Shown: positions 25,471 through 34,683, counted from the stretch's first letter. The stretch is DNA of 64,000 nucleotides from Alteromonadaceae bacterium M269 (GCA_004353515.1 SMNZ01000002.1:682001-746000); one strand, 5' to 3'. Made by a program: numbers and translations. The notes: a model not told the origin generated them from the sequence alone.

Positions 25471-26421
25471 ATGCAAAATCATGATGTCCAACCTATGAAG
25501 ATTACCGTTGTCGGCACTGGTGGTGTAGGAGGCTATTTTGGAGGTCGTCTCGCGTTAGCTAGCCATCACGTGACTTTTGTTGCTAGAGGTAAACATCTTG
25601 AAGCCATCAATAGCCAAGGATTGAAAGTTAAGAGTATTGAAGAGGACTTTCATATTGAAGGTGCAAACGCAACGGATGCATTAGAGTCCATTCCTGAACA
25701 GGACATTATTTTATTCGCGACTAAGACTTGGCAATTGGCTGAATCGGCACAGCAATTAAAGCAGGCGGTTGGAAAGAATACGCTTTTAATACCTTTGCTA
25801 AATGGTGTCGATGCTCCTGAACAACTTCAAGATATATACGGGTTAGAAAACGTTCTTGGAGGTTTGTGCAAGATTATAAGTTTTATTGATGAACCGGGTG
25901 TAATTAAACATACAGGTGCTGTGCCTTATATTGAGTTTGGTGAGTTGCAGGATGTAAAACAAGAACGATGCCAAAAGCTAAGTACAATGTTTACCGATGC
26001 TGGGATTAAAAACAAAGTTTCTAGCGATATCACTGTTAATATGTGGGAGAAGTTCCTCTTTATTAGTGCAATGAGCGCTTTAGGTGCGATTACCGAATCA
26101 CCTATCGGTGCTATTCGGACTAACGCGGTTACACGCAAAGCTTTGTCTGGCGTTATGCTCGAAATACAGCAGCTCTCCATGGCAATGGATATTGCAATGC
26201 ATGATGATATCGTGAGTAAGACTCTGCATTTTGTCGATCAGCTACCAGAACATAGTACGAGCTCAATGCAACGCGATATTGCCGCTGGGAAGTTATCTGA
26301 GATAGACGCACAGCTGGGTACTGTGGTGAAGTTGGGTAAAGCATATGGTGTATCTACACCGGTAGCTGATTTTATCTATACCTCCTTAACTATGAGAATC
26401 TCCGCTAGTGCCAACCAGTAA
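25471..26421 (+). CDS. panE: 2-dehydropantoate 2-reductase
   Basis: Reduces ketopantoate to pantoate with NADPH in pantothenate and CoA synthesis. The Rossmann motif VGTGGVGGYFGGRLA begins 13 residues after the chosen Met. Further motifs are LLNGVDAPEQL, the catalytic lysine region NMWEKFLFISAMSALGAITESPIG, and a C-terminal helical domain with DIAAGKLSEIDAQLG. ATG 25471 has GAGG upstream; in-frame TTG 25444 does not. About 316 aa, in line with the family (300-315). It overlaps the GNAT gene by 14 bp. Paralogues with other 2-oxo acids exist, so specificity is likely but not certain. Confidence 0.85.
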   Translation: MQNHDVQPMKITVVGTGGVGGYFGGRLALASHHVTFVARGKHLEAINSQGLKVKSIEEDFHIEGANATDALESIPEQDIILFATKTWQLAESAQQLKQAVGKNTLLIPLLNGVDAPEQLQDIYGLENVLGGLCKIISFIDEPGVIKHTGAVPYIEFGELQDVKQERCQKLSTMFTDAGIKNKVSSDITVNMWEKFLFISAMSALGAITESPIGAIRTNAVTRKALSGVMLEIQQLSMAMDIAMHDDIVSKTLHFVDQLPEHSTSSMQRDIAAGKLSEIDAQLGTVVKLGKAYGVSTPVADFIYTSLTMRISASANQ

Positions 26422-26887
26422 AATTGATGACTTAACATTAAGGCAAGCACGCCCAGAAGAGTTGCCTATATTAAGAACGCTGGAGCAAAAGGTCGTAGAT
26501 GCAGAACGACCATTTAATGATGCTATCAAGTCACAAAACGCGATCTACTATGATTTAGAAGAGCTTTTGACAAATGAATCTGCTTGCATGTTGGTTGCAG
26601 AAGATGCATCAGACATTGTGGCAACAGGGTATGCGCAAGTTAGAACGTCAAAAGTATCATTGAGTCATGAAAAGCACGTCTACTTGGGCTTTATGTTTGT
26701 CGATGAGGCGTATCGAGGCTTAGGGCTTAATAAACTCATTTTGGATAATCTTATTAACTGGGGTAAAGAGCAAGGGCTGGAAGACTTTTACTTGGATGTT
26801 TATGCTGAAAATCAGTCAGCTATAAGAGCCTATGAAAAAGCAGGGTTCTCCCAATCCATGGTTGAGATGAAGCTTCACTTAGATTGA
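26408..26887 (+). CDS. GNAT-family N-acetyltransferase
   Basis: 159 aa, starting at a GTG inside the end of panE. The acetyl-CoA loop is DEAYRGLGLNKLILDNL (about residues 99-115), followed by DVYAENQSAIRAYEKAGF. The region LRQARPEELPILRTLEQKV is the usual first strand and helix. It is convergent with the ArsR gene and overlaps it by 9 bp. The substrate is unknown. Confidence 0.85.
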   Translation: MPTSKIDDLTLRQARPEELPILRTLEQKVVDAERPFNDAIKSQNAIYYDLEELLTNESACMLVAEDASDIVATGYAQVRTSKVSLSHEKHVYLGFMFVDEAYRGLGLNKLILDNLINWGKEQGLEDFYLDVYAENQSAIRAYEKAGFSQSMVEMKLHLD

Positions 26888-27562
26888 AGCAATTCCATAT
26901 TTCTTGTTAAAAAGCGTTTTCCCGTTTGAGCTGAAATGAATCATGCGAGAGTTAAGATCTCTTCTGGCCCAGCCTTTACTTAGCAAGTCTTCCAATATCC
27001 ACTGACCTAATGTACCGGAAAGGTGGTTTCTTCTCTCGCTCCAGTCTAAACAGGACTTACAGAGAGGGCGTTTATTATTCTCTATCTTTGCAATATCTGC
27101 CCCCATATTGGTGAAAAACGCTTTTCCTGAGTCTGTGATTAACGTCTCTGAACTGTTGTCGGCAATGTAACCCTGCCTAACTAGTGCATCGTATAAAGAG
27201 ACAGCAACTTCACCGGCTAAGTGGTCATAGCAAACGCGAGACTCTCTGAGTTTAGGATCTGAAGGTCCCGTTGCGATAGAAGACGTATTTGGAGCTGCAG
27301 ATAGAGTTAAGAGTTTTTCGATTAGTTCTGCAACTTCATGCCCTCTTAACTGAAAATATTTGTGCCTTCCTTGTTTTCTGACAACTAACAAGTGCCCATC
27401 GACTAACTTGCTCAAGTGGCTGCTTGCGGTTTGCGATGTTATGCTCGCGCTCGTTGCTAACTCAGTTGCTGTTAAAGCTTTACCACTCATGAGCGCCATG
27501 AGCATTTGAGCTCTTGTTGTTTCGCCTATAAGGCTCGCTATCGCTGAAATATCAGGTTCCAT
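26879..27562 (-). CDS. ArsR-family helix-turn-helix regulator
   Basis: A 227-aa repressor with an N-terminal winged helix: RAQMLMALMSGKALTATELATSASITSQTASSHLSKLVDGHLLVVRKQGRHKYFQL. The C-terminal ~130 residues are longer than in classic ArsR and carry Cys in RPLCKSCLDWSERRNHL, a common mark of this subgroup; it could bind metal or sense redox state, but this is inference. The DUF6058-like gene is divergent, 116 bp away, and may be regulated by it. Confidence 0.88.
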   Translation of the reverse strand: MEPDISAIASLIGETTRAQMLMALMSGKALTATELATSASITSQTASSHLSKLVDGHLLVVRKQGRHKYFQLRGHEVAELIEKLLTLSAAPNTSSIATGPSDPKLRESRVCYDHLAGEVAVSLYDALVRQGYIADNSSETLITDSGKAFFTNMGADIAKIENNKRPLCKSCLDWSERRNHLSGTLGQWILEDLLSKGWARRDLNSRMIHFSSNGKTLFNKKYGIASI

Positions 27563-27678
27563 AATCGATGTTTACCAATAGTTCGATGAGTATCGAAGCA
27601 GGAAGTTAATCAGCTTATTAGACTGCCTTAAACATTGTACAGAAACAATCACGACTTTCTTAATTTAAGGGCTGAGAT

Positions 27679-28308
27679 ATGGAATTAATCAACTACCTCA
27701 ATGAACACTTTCTTACCAGAGATGAATTGCTCAAGACTGCTAAAGTCAGCGAAGAGACGCTGCGTACTTATCAAGAGCAAAAAGTTATGCCAGGGCCGTC
27801 GTATACAATATGTCTGTCTTTGAACTGCGATTCATACTTTGGTGAATATGATAACGAACAACGGCTCGAATACTATGCTAAAGGATATCTTACTTGGCTA
27901 GGAATTTTGCAGTCGTTAAACAATCTAAAAGACGCCTTTATTATCTTTAAAGAGCGTTATATTAAGACGATTGATGAGTTAGAAAATAATGGATATGAAG
28001 ATTGCATACGGGAGCTGAAAGAAAGTATCGACGAGCAAGTTGAACAAGAGTGGGGGCATTTTTTGAATGGTACCTATGGCTTATGCACTAAATCAGGGCT
28101 ACCGGAAGATATTGCGGCTAAGGAGTTAGCGATTCGAGAAATTAAAAGGTTGATATCGTTCTCGAAACTTAGTGATGAACAACTTTCTAAACTGGCTGAG
28201 GCGGTGAATCTGTTAGATGCCGTTAGTGCGCTATTTGCATCGCATGAAAAAGTGAGAAGTTCGAGACAGCGATTGATAGATGACGTTCGTAAGGAGTATA
28301 GATTATAA
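27679..28308 (+). CDS. DUF6058-like protein
   Basis: A 209-aa soluble protein starting MELINYLNEHFLTRDELLKTAKVSEETLRTYQ, which looks like a short MerR/HTH-like helix pair, followed by VMPGPSYTI and a mostly helical body. This resembles proteins annotated as DUF6058, which are sometimes linked to natural-product loci; no biosynthetic genes are seen here. It is divergent from the ArsR gene. Family assignment is from memory of the N-terminal pattern and is moderate. Confidence 0.6.
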   Translation: MELINYLNEHFLTRDELLKTAKVSEETLRTYQEQKVMPGPSYTICLSLNCDSYFGEYDNEQRLEYYAKGYLTWLGILQSLNNLKDAFIIFKERYIKTIDELENNGYEDCIRELKESIDEQVEQEWGHFLNGTYGLCTKSGLPEDIAAKELAIREIKRLISFSKLSDEQLSKLAEAVNLLDAVSALFASHEKVRSSRQRLIDDVRKEYRL

Positions 28309-28374
28309 AGAGAATTGAAAAGTGGCGAACTCTCACTCATAGCTGAATACTATGAGTGAGAACCCTGATTGGGA

Positions 28375-28785
28375 TTAAAGTAGCGTAGCCGCTCCAATCA
28401 TCAGAACTGATGCCCAAGAAACCAGGTAAACTGGTGTTCTTAAGAAAGGGACACCTGCGATGTAGACAACAGCGTGTAAAACTCTAGAGAAGAAGAATAC
28501 CTGTGACCACATAGCGATATCAGCATGAGCCGTTTGCGGTGCGATAAAACCTGCTGCAACAATCACGGCAATCAATGCAGGCATGGTCTCGACCATGTTT
28601 AAGTGTGCACGTTGTGCTCTAGCCGCCCATAAAGGTTGAGTAGGTTGCTCTTGCGGAAACTTTTCCGGGTAGTTGTGCAAGAACGATGGGATACCCCACA
28701 CAAAAGCACGTGCAAGTATGTAAGGTGTCCATAATAAAAGGGTTAAAACGCCGCTAAGGGCTAAATAGTAATAAGCTGTTTGCAT
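28375..28785 (-). CDS. MAPEG-family membrane protein
   Basis: A 136-aa inner-membrane protein with four helices. The loop AARAQRAHLNMVETMPALIAVIVAAG contains the family motif (R-A-x-R-A-H-x-N-x-x-E). MAPEG proteins are glutathione-dependent transferases or peroxidases in eukaryotes; bacterial members are poorly known. It is the last of three same-strand genes (YHS, VOC, MAPEG), with the palindrome 28807-28856 just before it. Confidence 0.88.
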   Translation of the reverse strand: MQTAYYYLALSGVLTLLLWTPYILARAFVWGIPSFLHNYPEKFPQEQPTQPLWAARAQRAHLNMVETMPALIAVIVAAGFIAPQTAHADIAMWSQVFFFSRVLHAVVYIAGVPFLRTPVYLVSWASVLMIGAATLL

Positions 28786-28806
28786 GATATTGACTCGATA
28801 TTAGAA

Positions 28807-28856
28807 GGGTTTGTTGAGCTTTGCTGCAAAACTTTACAGCAAAGGTCAACAGACCC
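28807..28856. repeat. 50-bp palindromic element, related to the MITE-like ends
   Basis: Two 20-nt arms (28807-28826 and 28837-28856) pair at 18 of 20 positions around a 10-nt loop. The block GCTGCAAAACTTTACAG (28823-28839) is identical to 16954-16970 at the right end of the MITE-like element, and the alignment extends across the terminal repeat. Fifteen bases of the right arm (in reverse, GGGTCTGTTGACCTT) also occur at 63521-63535. It abuts the stop codon of the VOC gene. Confidence 0.65.
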
Positions 28857-29245
28857 TAAGAACTGAAACCGTTAAAAATAACTTCTAATTTGTGACCAAA
28901 AGGGTCGCGTACAAAAGTGGTGTAGACATTTGGGATAGGGTATTCCGGACGTGGCCCTGGCTGACCTTCGCATTGCCCACCGTTCTCTACGGCAAAGGCA
29001 TGGAATGCTTCAACACTGTCTCTGGTGTTAGCTGCAAAGCAGATATGGGTGCCGTTGCCTGGTGTGTAGGCTTGACCGTCTGCGGGTAGCATCAATAAAA
29101 ATTGAACGGTGTCTTTACCGTAAGCTGCAAAGCCGTCTGATGTTGCCAAACGCTTACAACCTAACGTTTCCATTAAACCGTCATAAAAGCTAGTGGCTTG
29201 TTTTAAGTCCGGTACACCGATACTTAAGTGATCGATAATATTCAT
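28856..29245 (-). CDS. VOC-family (glyoxalase-like) protein
   Basis: A 129-aa single vicinal-oxygen-chelate domain protein: IDHLSIGVPDLKQATSFYDGLMETLGCKR, then GTHICFAANTRDSVEAFHAFAVENGG and YTTFVRDPFGHKLEVIF. The His and Glu positions for metal are present (DHLSI, LEVIF). Likely a small lyase, dioxygenase or resistance-type protein; the reaction cannot be told. It lies between the YHS and MAPEG genes on one strand. Confidence 0.88.
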   Translation of the reverse strand: MNIIDHLSIGVPDLKQATSFYDGLMETLGCKRLATSDGFAAYGKDTVQFLLMLPADGQAYTPGNGTHICFAANTRDSVEAFHAFAVENGGQCEGQPGPRPEYPIPNVYTTFVRDPFGHKLEVIFNGFSS

Positions 29246-29301
29246 GGCTTATTCCTCAAGTAGAGAGGGGAGCGCATGGCAGGCTGCACTCCCAGTCTGG
29301 T

Positions 29302-29778
29302 TTACAGGGCAGTTGCCGCAGTGTGCTCGATTTTCTTCCACTGTTTCTTAGCAGTTGAAATCGTTTTCTTAGGGTTCTTTTGGTATTCCTTGTAGATATC
29401 TTCGTTAAGGAATACGTAAAGCTTACCGTCTACTACATCTGCGTATTGAGGGTCGCCGTCGAACTTCTTACCAACAGAAACACCGAAAGTACAGAAACCA
29501 CCGTTTTGAGGCGTGTACTTCTTCGCACTCTTTTCAAACTTGGCTTTGTTTTCTTCGTTCTGGAAGTAGTAAGCAACACCGTTGTGAACTGCAGTGTACT
29601 TAGCGCTACCTTCAACACGGTTGCCGATGTCGATAAAGGCAACAGGGTCAACACCGTGCAAGCCTAGCGGTGCGCCGGCAGCAGTTAATCCTGCAGCAAC
29701 GTTATTTTCATCAGCCGCATATGCTGGCATACCAGCAACACCCATCATTAAAACTGCAACAGCAATGACTCTTTTCAT
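29302..29778 (-). CDS. Exported YHS-domain protein
   Basis: From ATG 29778 (TGGAGA site 7 nt upstream) the protein has 158 aa with a signal peptide (MKRVIAVAVLMMGVAGMPAYA-AD). The YHS-like core is LGLHGVDPVAFIDIGN, AVHNGVAYYFQNEENKAKFEKSAKKYTPQNGGFCTFGVSVG; the single Cys of GGFC replaces part of the usual Cys pattern. The domain is linked to metal sites in other proteins. Its short group with VOC and MAPEG genes faces an AraC regulator. Confidence 0.85.
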   Translation of the reverse strand: MKRVIAVAVLMMGVAGMPAYAADENNVAAGLTAAGAPLGLHGVDPVAFIDIGNRVEGSAKYTAVHNGVAYYFQNEENKAKFEKSAKKYTPQNGGFCTFGVSVGKKFDGDPQYADVVDGKLYVFLNEDIYKEYQKNPKKTISTAKKQWKKIEHTAATAL

Positions 29779-30112
29779 GGTTTTCTCCAAAAGTTGTTTT
29801 GTAAGTAAAGTAAACTGACTTTGCTTAAGTCGAGGCGAATATTCTAGAAAACGGTACGATTGGTCAATAATGCGAGGTTAAGTAAGGTTTTAGTGCTAAA
29901 TATTCGATACAATATGCAAATTAATGGGTTTGTGAGCGATAAATACAAAGTACTTTTGACTGAAAATCCCAAAAATGATGCAGTTAGTCTCAGATTCGGT
30001 CTATAAAGGGTATTAATTAACAAACTATGCTATTTATGTACGCTTGTTTCACACGTTTGGCAGTGTATATCCGAGTGGTTTGGGTATAGCAGTCACTAAT
30101 TAGGAATCACCT
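29779..30112. other. Divergent intergenic region, YHS group and AraC gene
   Basis: 334 bp with no gene. It must hold the promoters of both the YHS-VOC-MAPEG group and the AraC regulator, and plausibly the regulator's operator, but no convincing -35/-10 pair or direct repeat stands out by eye. Confidence 0.4.
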
Positions 30113-31036
30113 ATGGATATTTTGACAGATATATTCGACACGCTGGATTTAAAAGGTGCGTTGTATTTTCGAACTGACTTTTCTTCACCTTGGGCTGTCG
30201 AAGTGCCTGATCTAACCGATGCAGCACGTTTTCATCTAGTTGTTCAAGGGACTTGCCACGTGACCCTGCCTAATGGCGAAGCTGCAACACTTGGAGCTGG
30301 AGATTTGATTCTTATTCCAAGAGGACAATCCCATATCTTAGCAGATCAGATAACCCATAAAGCACCATCTTTGGAGACCGTATTAGATGATCTCAAATAC
30401 GATGGGAACGGTGTTTTAATTGCTGGTGAAGGTGAGGAACATGCTGCTACTAAGATGGTTTGCGGACACTTTACTTTTAGAAAAGGTGCGGATCATCCTG
30501 TTCTTAATGCGTTGCCTGACTACATCCACACAACTGCGGGCGATAGAGCTAGAGAGCCATTATTGGATGAAATGTTAAGGCTGATTTCACGGCGTATATT
30601 TGTTGAAGACTTAGGTTCAGAAGCTTCTGTAACTCGTATGTCAGAGATTGTATTTATTGAACTTGTAAGAGCAGGTATTGGTAGAGATGAGCGTTTGTCT
30701 ACCATGATTAATGCCTTTAGGGATAAGTACATAGGGCATGCGTTAGAGTTGATCCATAAAAGAACACCTGAACCCTGGACTGTTGAATCACTCGCTAGGG
30801 AAGTGGGGATGTCTCGTTCGCGTTTCTCCGATCGTTTTAGTGATTTAATGAATGTGTCTCCGATGGCTTATCTGGCCGAGTGGCGTTTGCAGAAAGCTCT
30901 GACTCTACTTGATGACCTGCGCACCAGTGTGCAGCAAGTGTCAAACCAGGTAGGGTACCAATCGCCTGCTGCTTTCACCCGTGCATTCTCAAAGCGTTTT
31001 GGCGAAAGCCCCAGTCAATATCAGAAGACGGTGTAA
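30113..31036 (+). CDS. AraC-family regulator with Cupin_6-type sensor
   Basis: A 307-aa regulator. Residues ~15-190 look like the Cupin_6 sensor (FRTDFSSPWAVEVP, FHLVVQGTCHVTLPNGEAATLGAGDLILIPRGQSHIL). The C-terminal DNA-binding domain is standard: WTVESLAREVGMSRSRFSDRFSDLMNVSPMAYLAEWRLQKALTLL, then QQVSNQVGYQSPAAFTRAFSKRFGESPSQYQ. It faces the YHS-VOC-MAPEG group and probably controls it. Related regulators often govern oxidative or alkyl-compound detoxification genes. Confidence 0.9.
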   Translation: MDILTDIFDTLDLKGALYFRTDFSSPWAVEVPDLTDAARFHLVVQGTCHVTLPNGEAATLGAGDLILIPRGQSHILADQITHKAPSLETVLDDLKYDGNGVLIAGEGEEHAATKMVCGHFTFRKGADHPVLNALPDYIHTTAGDRAREPLLDEMLRLISRRIFVEDLGSEASVTRMSEIVFIELVRAGIGRDERLSTMINAFRDKYIGHALELIHKRTPEPWTVESLAREVGMSRSRFSDRFSDLMNVSPMAYLAEWRLQKALTLLDDLRTSVQQVSNQVGYQSPAAFTRAFSKRFGESPSQYQKTV

Positions 31037-31248
31037 ACGCTGCAGAAAGTCTAAGCCCAAGGATTTAACCTCCCTAATCTCCGCTGTTACTTTTAACGAC
31101 AAATCAACAGATAAGATAGAAGTAGCAGCTCCTTTCCCTCCATTTCTCAGAAATTGAAATCTATCGTGTATTTCGCGATGATATTTCCAGTTTTATAACT
31201 TTTGCAATAAGATGCGCGTAATCAAAACGATAGGCCTTACAGCACATT

Positions 31249-31941
31249 ATGAAAACCATAGGGATGTTAGGTGGGATGAGTTGGGAATCAACAGCGACTT
31301 ATTACCAGCTTCTTAATCAGGGGATAAAAAAGAGGTTAGGTGGATTGCATTCGGCGAAGATCTATTTGCATAGTGTCGACTTTGCAGAAATCGAGTCTCT
31401 TCAGCGTCAAGGTGAATGGTCAACTATGGCTAATATGCTCACTACTGAAGCTCAGAAAATGCAGCAAAGTGGTGCTGATTTCTTGGTCATCTGTACCAAT
31501 ACTATGCACAAAGTGGCACCTGAAATTGAGGAAAAGTTAGATATACCTGTGTTGCATATCGCTGATGCGTTAGCCAATGTGTTGTTAGCTGATGGTGTAT
31601 CTCGTGTGGGGTTATTAGGGACTCGATTCACCATGGAACAAGACTTTTATAAAACTCGGTTATCACAGAAGCATGGAATCGAAGTGGTTGTTCCGTCTGA
31701 AAATGAAAGAAACTTGGTCCATGAAGTTATATACGAAGAGCTTTGTCGAGGCGTTATTAAAGAATCGTCTCGTCAAGCCTATGTTCAAATAATCAATAGT
31801 TTGAGTGAACAAGGTGCTCAAGCTGTGATTTTAGGGTGTACAGAAATATCCCTATTGGTTAAGCCAGAAAATACAGCACTCCCTTTATATGATACTACCG
31901 CTATTCACGCTGAAGCTGCGGTTTCAATGGCGCTTTCTTAA
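31249..31941 (+). CDS. Aspartate/glutamate racemase family protein (YgeA-like)
   Basis: A 230-aa cofactor-independent amino-acid racemase. The two catalytic Cys are in VICTNTMHK (near residue 83) and ILGCTEISLL (near 194). The start MKTIGMLGGMSWESTATYYQLLN is typical of the YgeA/RacX type, which act on a broad range of amino acids, not only Asp. Its last base is the first of the next gene's ATG (TAATG junction), so the two are coupled. Confidence 0.9.
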   Translation: MKTIGMLGGMSWESTATYYQLLNQGIKKRLGGLHSAKIYLHSVDFAEIESLQRQGEWSTMANMLTTEAQKMQQSGADFLVICTNTMHKVAPEIEEKLDIPVLHIADALANVLLADGVSRVGLLGTRFTMEQDFYKTRLSQKHGIEVVVPSENERNLVHEVIYEELCRGVIKESSRQAYVQIINSLSEQGAQAVILGCTEISLLVKPENTALPLYDTTAIHAEAAVSMALS

Positions 31942-33125
31942 TGAATAAAATAGTCTCTTTCTTTCTTACCTTATCATTCTTTATCGCGAGCTCTTCTGTA
32001 AACGCAGGTTTAGAGGATGCTGCAAGCCAAAAAGCATTAAATGAAGCATTAGCTAGTATCCAAAAGTCACACAATATCCCAACTTTATCTGTTGCTGTTA
32101 TTGATGGTGGAGAGTTTGTTTACACCTCGAGTTTTGGGGAGTTTAAACATAATGCAACTGAACAGGCACCGAGATTGAGAGTGGCTTCGATAACTAAGTT
32201 GTTTACAGCGCAGGCGATTATGCAATTAGTTGAACTGGGCATTGTTCAACTTGATGATTTGGTTAGTCGGTATATTGAACAGTTTGACGGCAGCAAAACC
32301 ACAGTTGAAGACTTATTAACACATGGCTCAGGTTTAAAAGATGTTGTCAGGCCGTCGGACGCCGATGAAGGTAAGACATTTGATGACTATCTATCTGAAA
32401 GCTTAGCGGGTAATGCCCCATCAACTTTAGCCACATTTCAGTATGCTGATATTAATTACAATATCTTAGGGAAAATTGTTGAGGAAGCGTCGGGTGTTGC
32501 TTACGTTGATTATGTGCATACTAATATTATTGAGCGTTTGGGGTTAAAAAATACGGGCTTCTATCAAACCAGTGCGGACTTTGTTGAACCTGAACCTCCT
32601 AACCATAATTATGGCATTATTACTCAAGCTTCCGAGCGGCCTTATGATGTAAATTATGCACCGAGTGAGGGCTTGATATCGACTGCTTCTGATATGGCAA
32701 TATGGGCATTAGCTGTATTGACTGAACATCCAGCGCTACTGAGTGTTGAGTCATATCGTGATATGCAAACTCCTAGAGGCAAGACAAATTGGGGGGAGTT
32801 ACAGATTGCATTGGGTTGGCAAGTTCTTGGGTATGAAATCATGCAGTTGGCCCAGCATGCCGGTGGCATTACCGGATATAAAGCTCTGGTAATATCATAC
32901 CCTTTAAAAAAGCGTGCAATTGTTGTTATGGCAAATGCTGGTGAGGTACCGCGTTGGGGAATTGCACAAGCGGTAAATCAAGCCATTGATGGGCAAGACA
33001 TCGTTTTACCCGAGTCATCTCAAGGTCGCTATCGACTCATTCTAGTCGCCTCAGTTTTGGTTATTCTTGGCGTAGTTGGCTTTTTAGTTTGGCGCAGGTC
33101 AAGTAAAAAAACTCAGGTTAAATAA
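31941..33125 (+). CDS. Membrane-anchored serine hydrolase, beta-lactamase (class C) fold
   Basis: A 394-aa exported protein: signal peptide (MNKIVSFFLTLSFFIASSSVNA), the S-x-x-K motif in RVASITKLFTAQ (nucleophile Ser near 77), the second motif FQYADINYNILG, with Asp in place of Asn as often seen, and HAGGITGY as the third motif. A single C-terminal helix (RLILVASVLVILGVVGFLVW) with RRSSKK anchors it, leaving the enzyme outside. With the coupled racemase, a role in D-amino-acid peptides or cell-wall fragments is a reasonable guess. Confidence 0.88.
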   Translation: MNKIVSFFLTLSFFIASSSVNAGLEDAASQKALNEALASIQKSHNIPTLSVAVIDGGEFVYTSSFGEFKHNATEQAPRLRVASITKLFTAQAIMQLVELGIVQLDDLVSRYIEQFDGSKTTVEDLLTHGSGLKDVVRPSDADEGKTFDDYLSESLAGNAPSTLATFQYADINYNILGKIVEEASGVAYVDYVHTNIIERLGLKNTGFYQTSADFVEPEPPNHNYGIITQASERPYDVNYAPSEGLISTASDMAIWALAVLTEHPALLSVESYRDMQTPRGKTNWGELQIALGWQVLGYEIMQLAQHAGGITGYKALVISYPLKKRAIVVMANAGEVPRWGIAQAVNQAIDGQDIVLPESSQGRYRLILVASVLVILGVVGFLVWRRSSKKTQVK

Positions 33126-33258
33126 GATTTTATACAATGAGACAACTGAGCAACTTTGGTCAAGTTTTCATATATGTCGAAAGGCATGATGTGTTGGTCA
33201 AGAATACCTAGTTGAACTGGTTGATTTTGTTAGTTCAGCTATTGGTGGGAGTTGGTCG

Positions 33259-34116
33259 TTGACTAAAAGATTAAAAACTGTACTCGATTTCGTTGAGTCT
33301 CACATTGATAAACCGCTAACGCTCGATGAACTTTGCCAGGTTGCAAACTTGTCTAAGTTTCATTTCCATCGTCAGTGTTCGGCTTATTTTGGCATGAGTG
33401 TTTATCAATTTATCAAACTCCTCAGGATGAAAAGAGCTGCTTTTCAATTGGCATTTCGCACTGAAAAGAAAGTTATCGATATCGCCTTGTCTAATGGTTA
33501 CGACAGCCATGAAGCGTTTTCACGCGCATTTAATAAAATCTTTGGCTTGTCACCATCCGCTTTTAGACGGACACCGGACTGGCATTCTTGGCATCAACAT
33601 TATCAAAAACTTGTTCAATTTAGGATGCAAGCTATGACAGAACATGCCAACTATCAGGTTGATTTAGTTAACTTTCCCGAAACTCCTATTGCTGTTATGA
33701 CTCACAAAGGTGATCCGAGAGCCTTAGGTCACACTATCCAACGCTTTATTGCTTGGCGAAAGCACATGAAATTGCCTCCAAGTAAGAGTCGAACATTTAA
33801 TTTGGTTTATCACGATCCTAATACTGTCCCTCCTGAAGAGCATCGATTTGATCTAGCCTGTGTGTATCAGGGAGAACTACTTGACGATGAAAGCGATGTT
33901 GCGAAGAACGTTATTCCCGAAGGGCGATGCGCTCGTATCAGACATATAGGGAGCGATGATCTTTTAGGGCCTGTTGTTGATTATCTCTATTCCACTTGGC
34001 TTGTTCAAAATGAAGTGGAGGTTAGGGAATTTCCATTGTTTTTTGAACGTGTGAGTTTCTTTCCTGAAGTTAAAGAAAACGACATGATAACGGATGTATA
34101 CTTACCCATTATTTAG
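33259..34116 (+). CDS. AraC-type regulator with GyrI-like effector domain
   Basis: A 285-aa regulator with the order reversed from usual: DNA-binding domain first (LDFVESHIDKPLTLDELCQVANLSKFHFHRQCSAYFGMSVYQFI and IDIALSNGYDSHEAFSRAFNKIFGLSPSAFR), then a GyrI-like/SOUL domain (from ~125, with ETPIAVMTHKGDP and the final strands to LPII). This is the Rob/SbmC-like arrangement; the C-terminal domain usually binds small hydrophobic drugs. The start is TTG 33259 with GGGAG upstream. Confidence 0.9.
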   Translation: MTKRLKTVLDFVESHIDKPLTLDELCQVANLSKFHFHRQCSAYFGMSVYQFIKLLRMKRAAFQLAFRTEKKVIDIALSNGYDSHEAFSRAFNKIFGLSPSAFRRTPDWHSWHQHYQKLVQFRMQAMTEHANYQVDLVNFPETPIAVMTHKGDPRALGHTIQRFIAWRKHMKLPPSKSRTFNLVYHDPNTVPPEEHRFDLACVYQGELLDDESDVAKNVIPEGRCARIRHIGSDDLLGPVVDYLYSTWLVQNEVEVREFPLFFERVSFFPEVKENDMITDVYLPII

Positions 34117-34133
34117 AATATTGGGCTGAGCAT

Positions 34134-34595
34134 ATGACGGCTTTGGAAAATAAGGTTCCACCACCACTCATTTGTATTTTTTCTGCTTTATTGATGTGGT
34201 GGCTATCGTCACTTTCTGCGCCATTTGCGTTAGATGAAGCAATACGCCGAGCGCTGATATTCTTATTTTTAGGCCTAGGGGTGATTGTTTGTGTGGCTGG
34301 AATTATTGAATTCAAACGAGTCAAGACGACAGTCAACCCTCTTAAACCAGAAACCGCTTCTTCTTTAGTGAATTCAGGTGTTTACCGAATTTCAAGAAAC
34401 CCAATGTATTTAGGTATGGCCTTGATTTTGCTGGCGTTCGCTGTGTATCTATCTTCTGTCATCTCTCTTCTTGGGATTATTGTTTTTGTTTTTTATATGA
34501 ATAAGTTTCAGATAGTACCAGAAGAAAAAGCCATCGAAGGACTCTTCGGAGACGATTACATTTTGTATAAAAGTAAAGTCAGGCGTTGGATATAG
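34134..34595 (+). CDS. Isoprenylcysteine methyltransferase-like membrane protein
   Basis: A 153-aa protein with four hydrophobic helices and the ICMT/PEMT family signature: [29 protein letters not shown], followed by [27 protein letters not shown]. The NPMY and EE motifs bind S-adenosylmethionine in the family. Bacterial members methylate unknown small molecules or lipids. It follows the AraC-GyrI gene by 17 bp, so it may share its transcript. Confidence 0.88.
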   Translation: MTALENKVPPPLICIFSALLMWWLSSLSAPFALDEAIRRALIFLFLGLGVIVCVAGIIEFKRVKTTVNPLKPETASSLVNSGVYRISRNPMYLGMALILLAFAVYLSSVISLLGIIVFVFYMNKFQIVPEEKAIEGLFGDDYILYKSKVRRWI

Positions 34596-34683
34596 GTGCT
34601 TAAAGCATTCAAATAAAACACATAACGCGCTATACTCCGCGGCCAAATTTTGTGTTCTATCTTTAATAATTACCGAGTTATTC

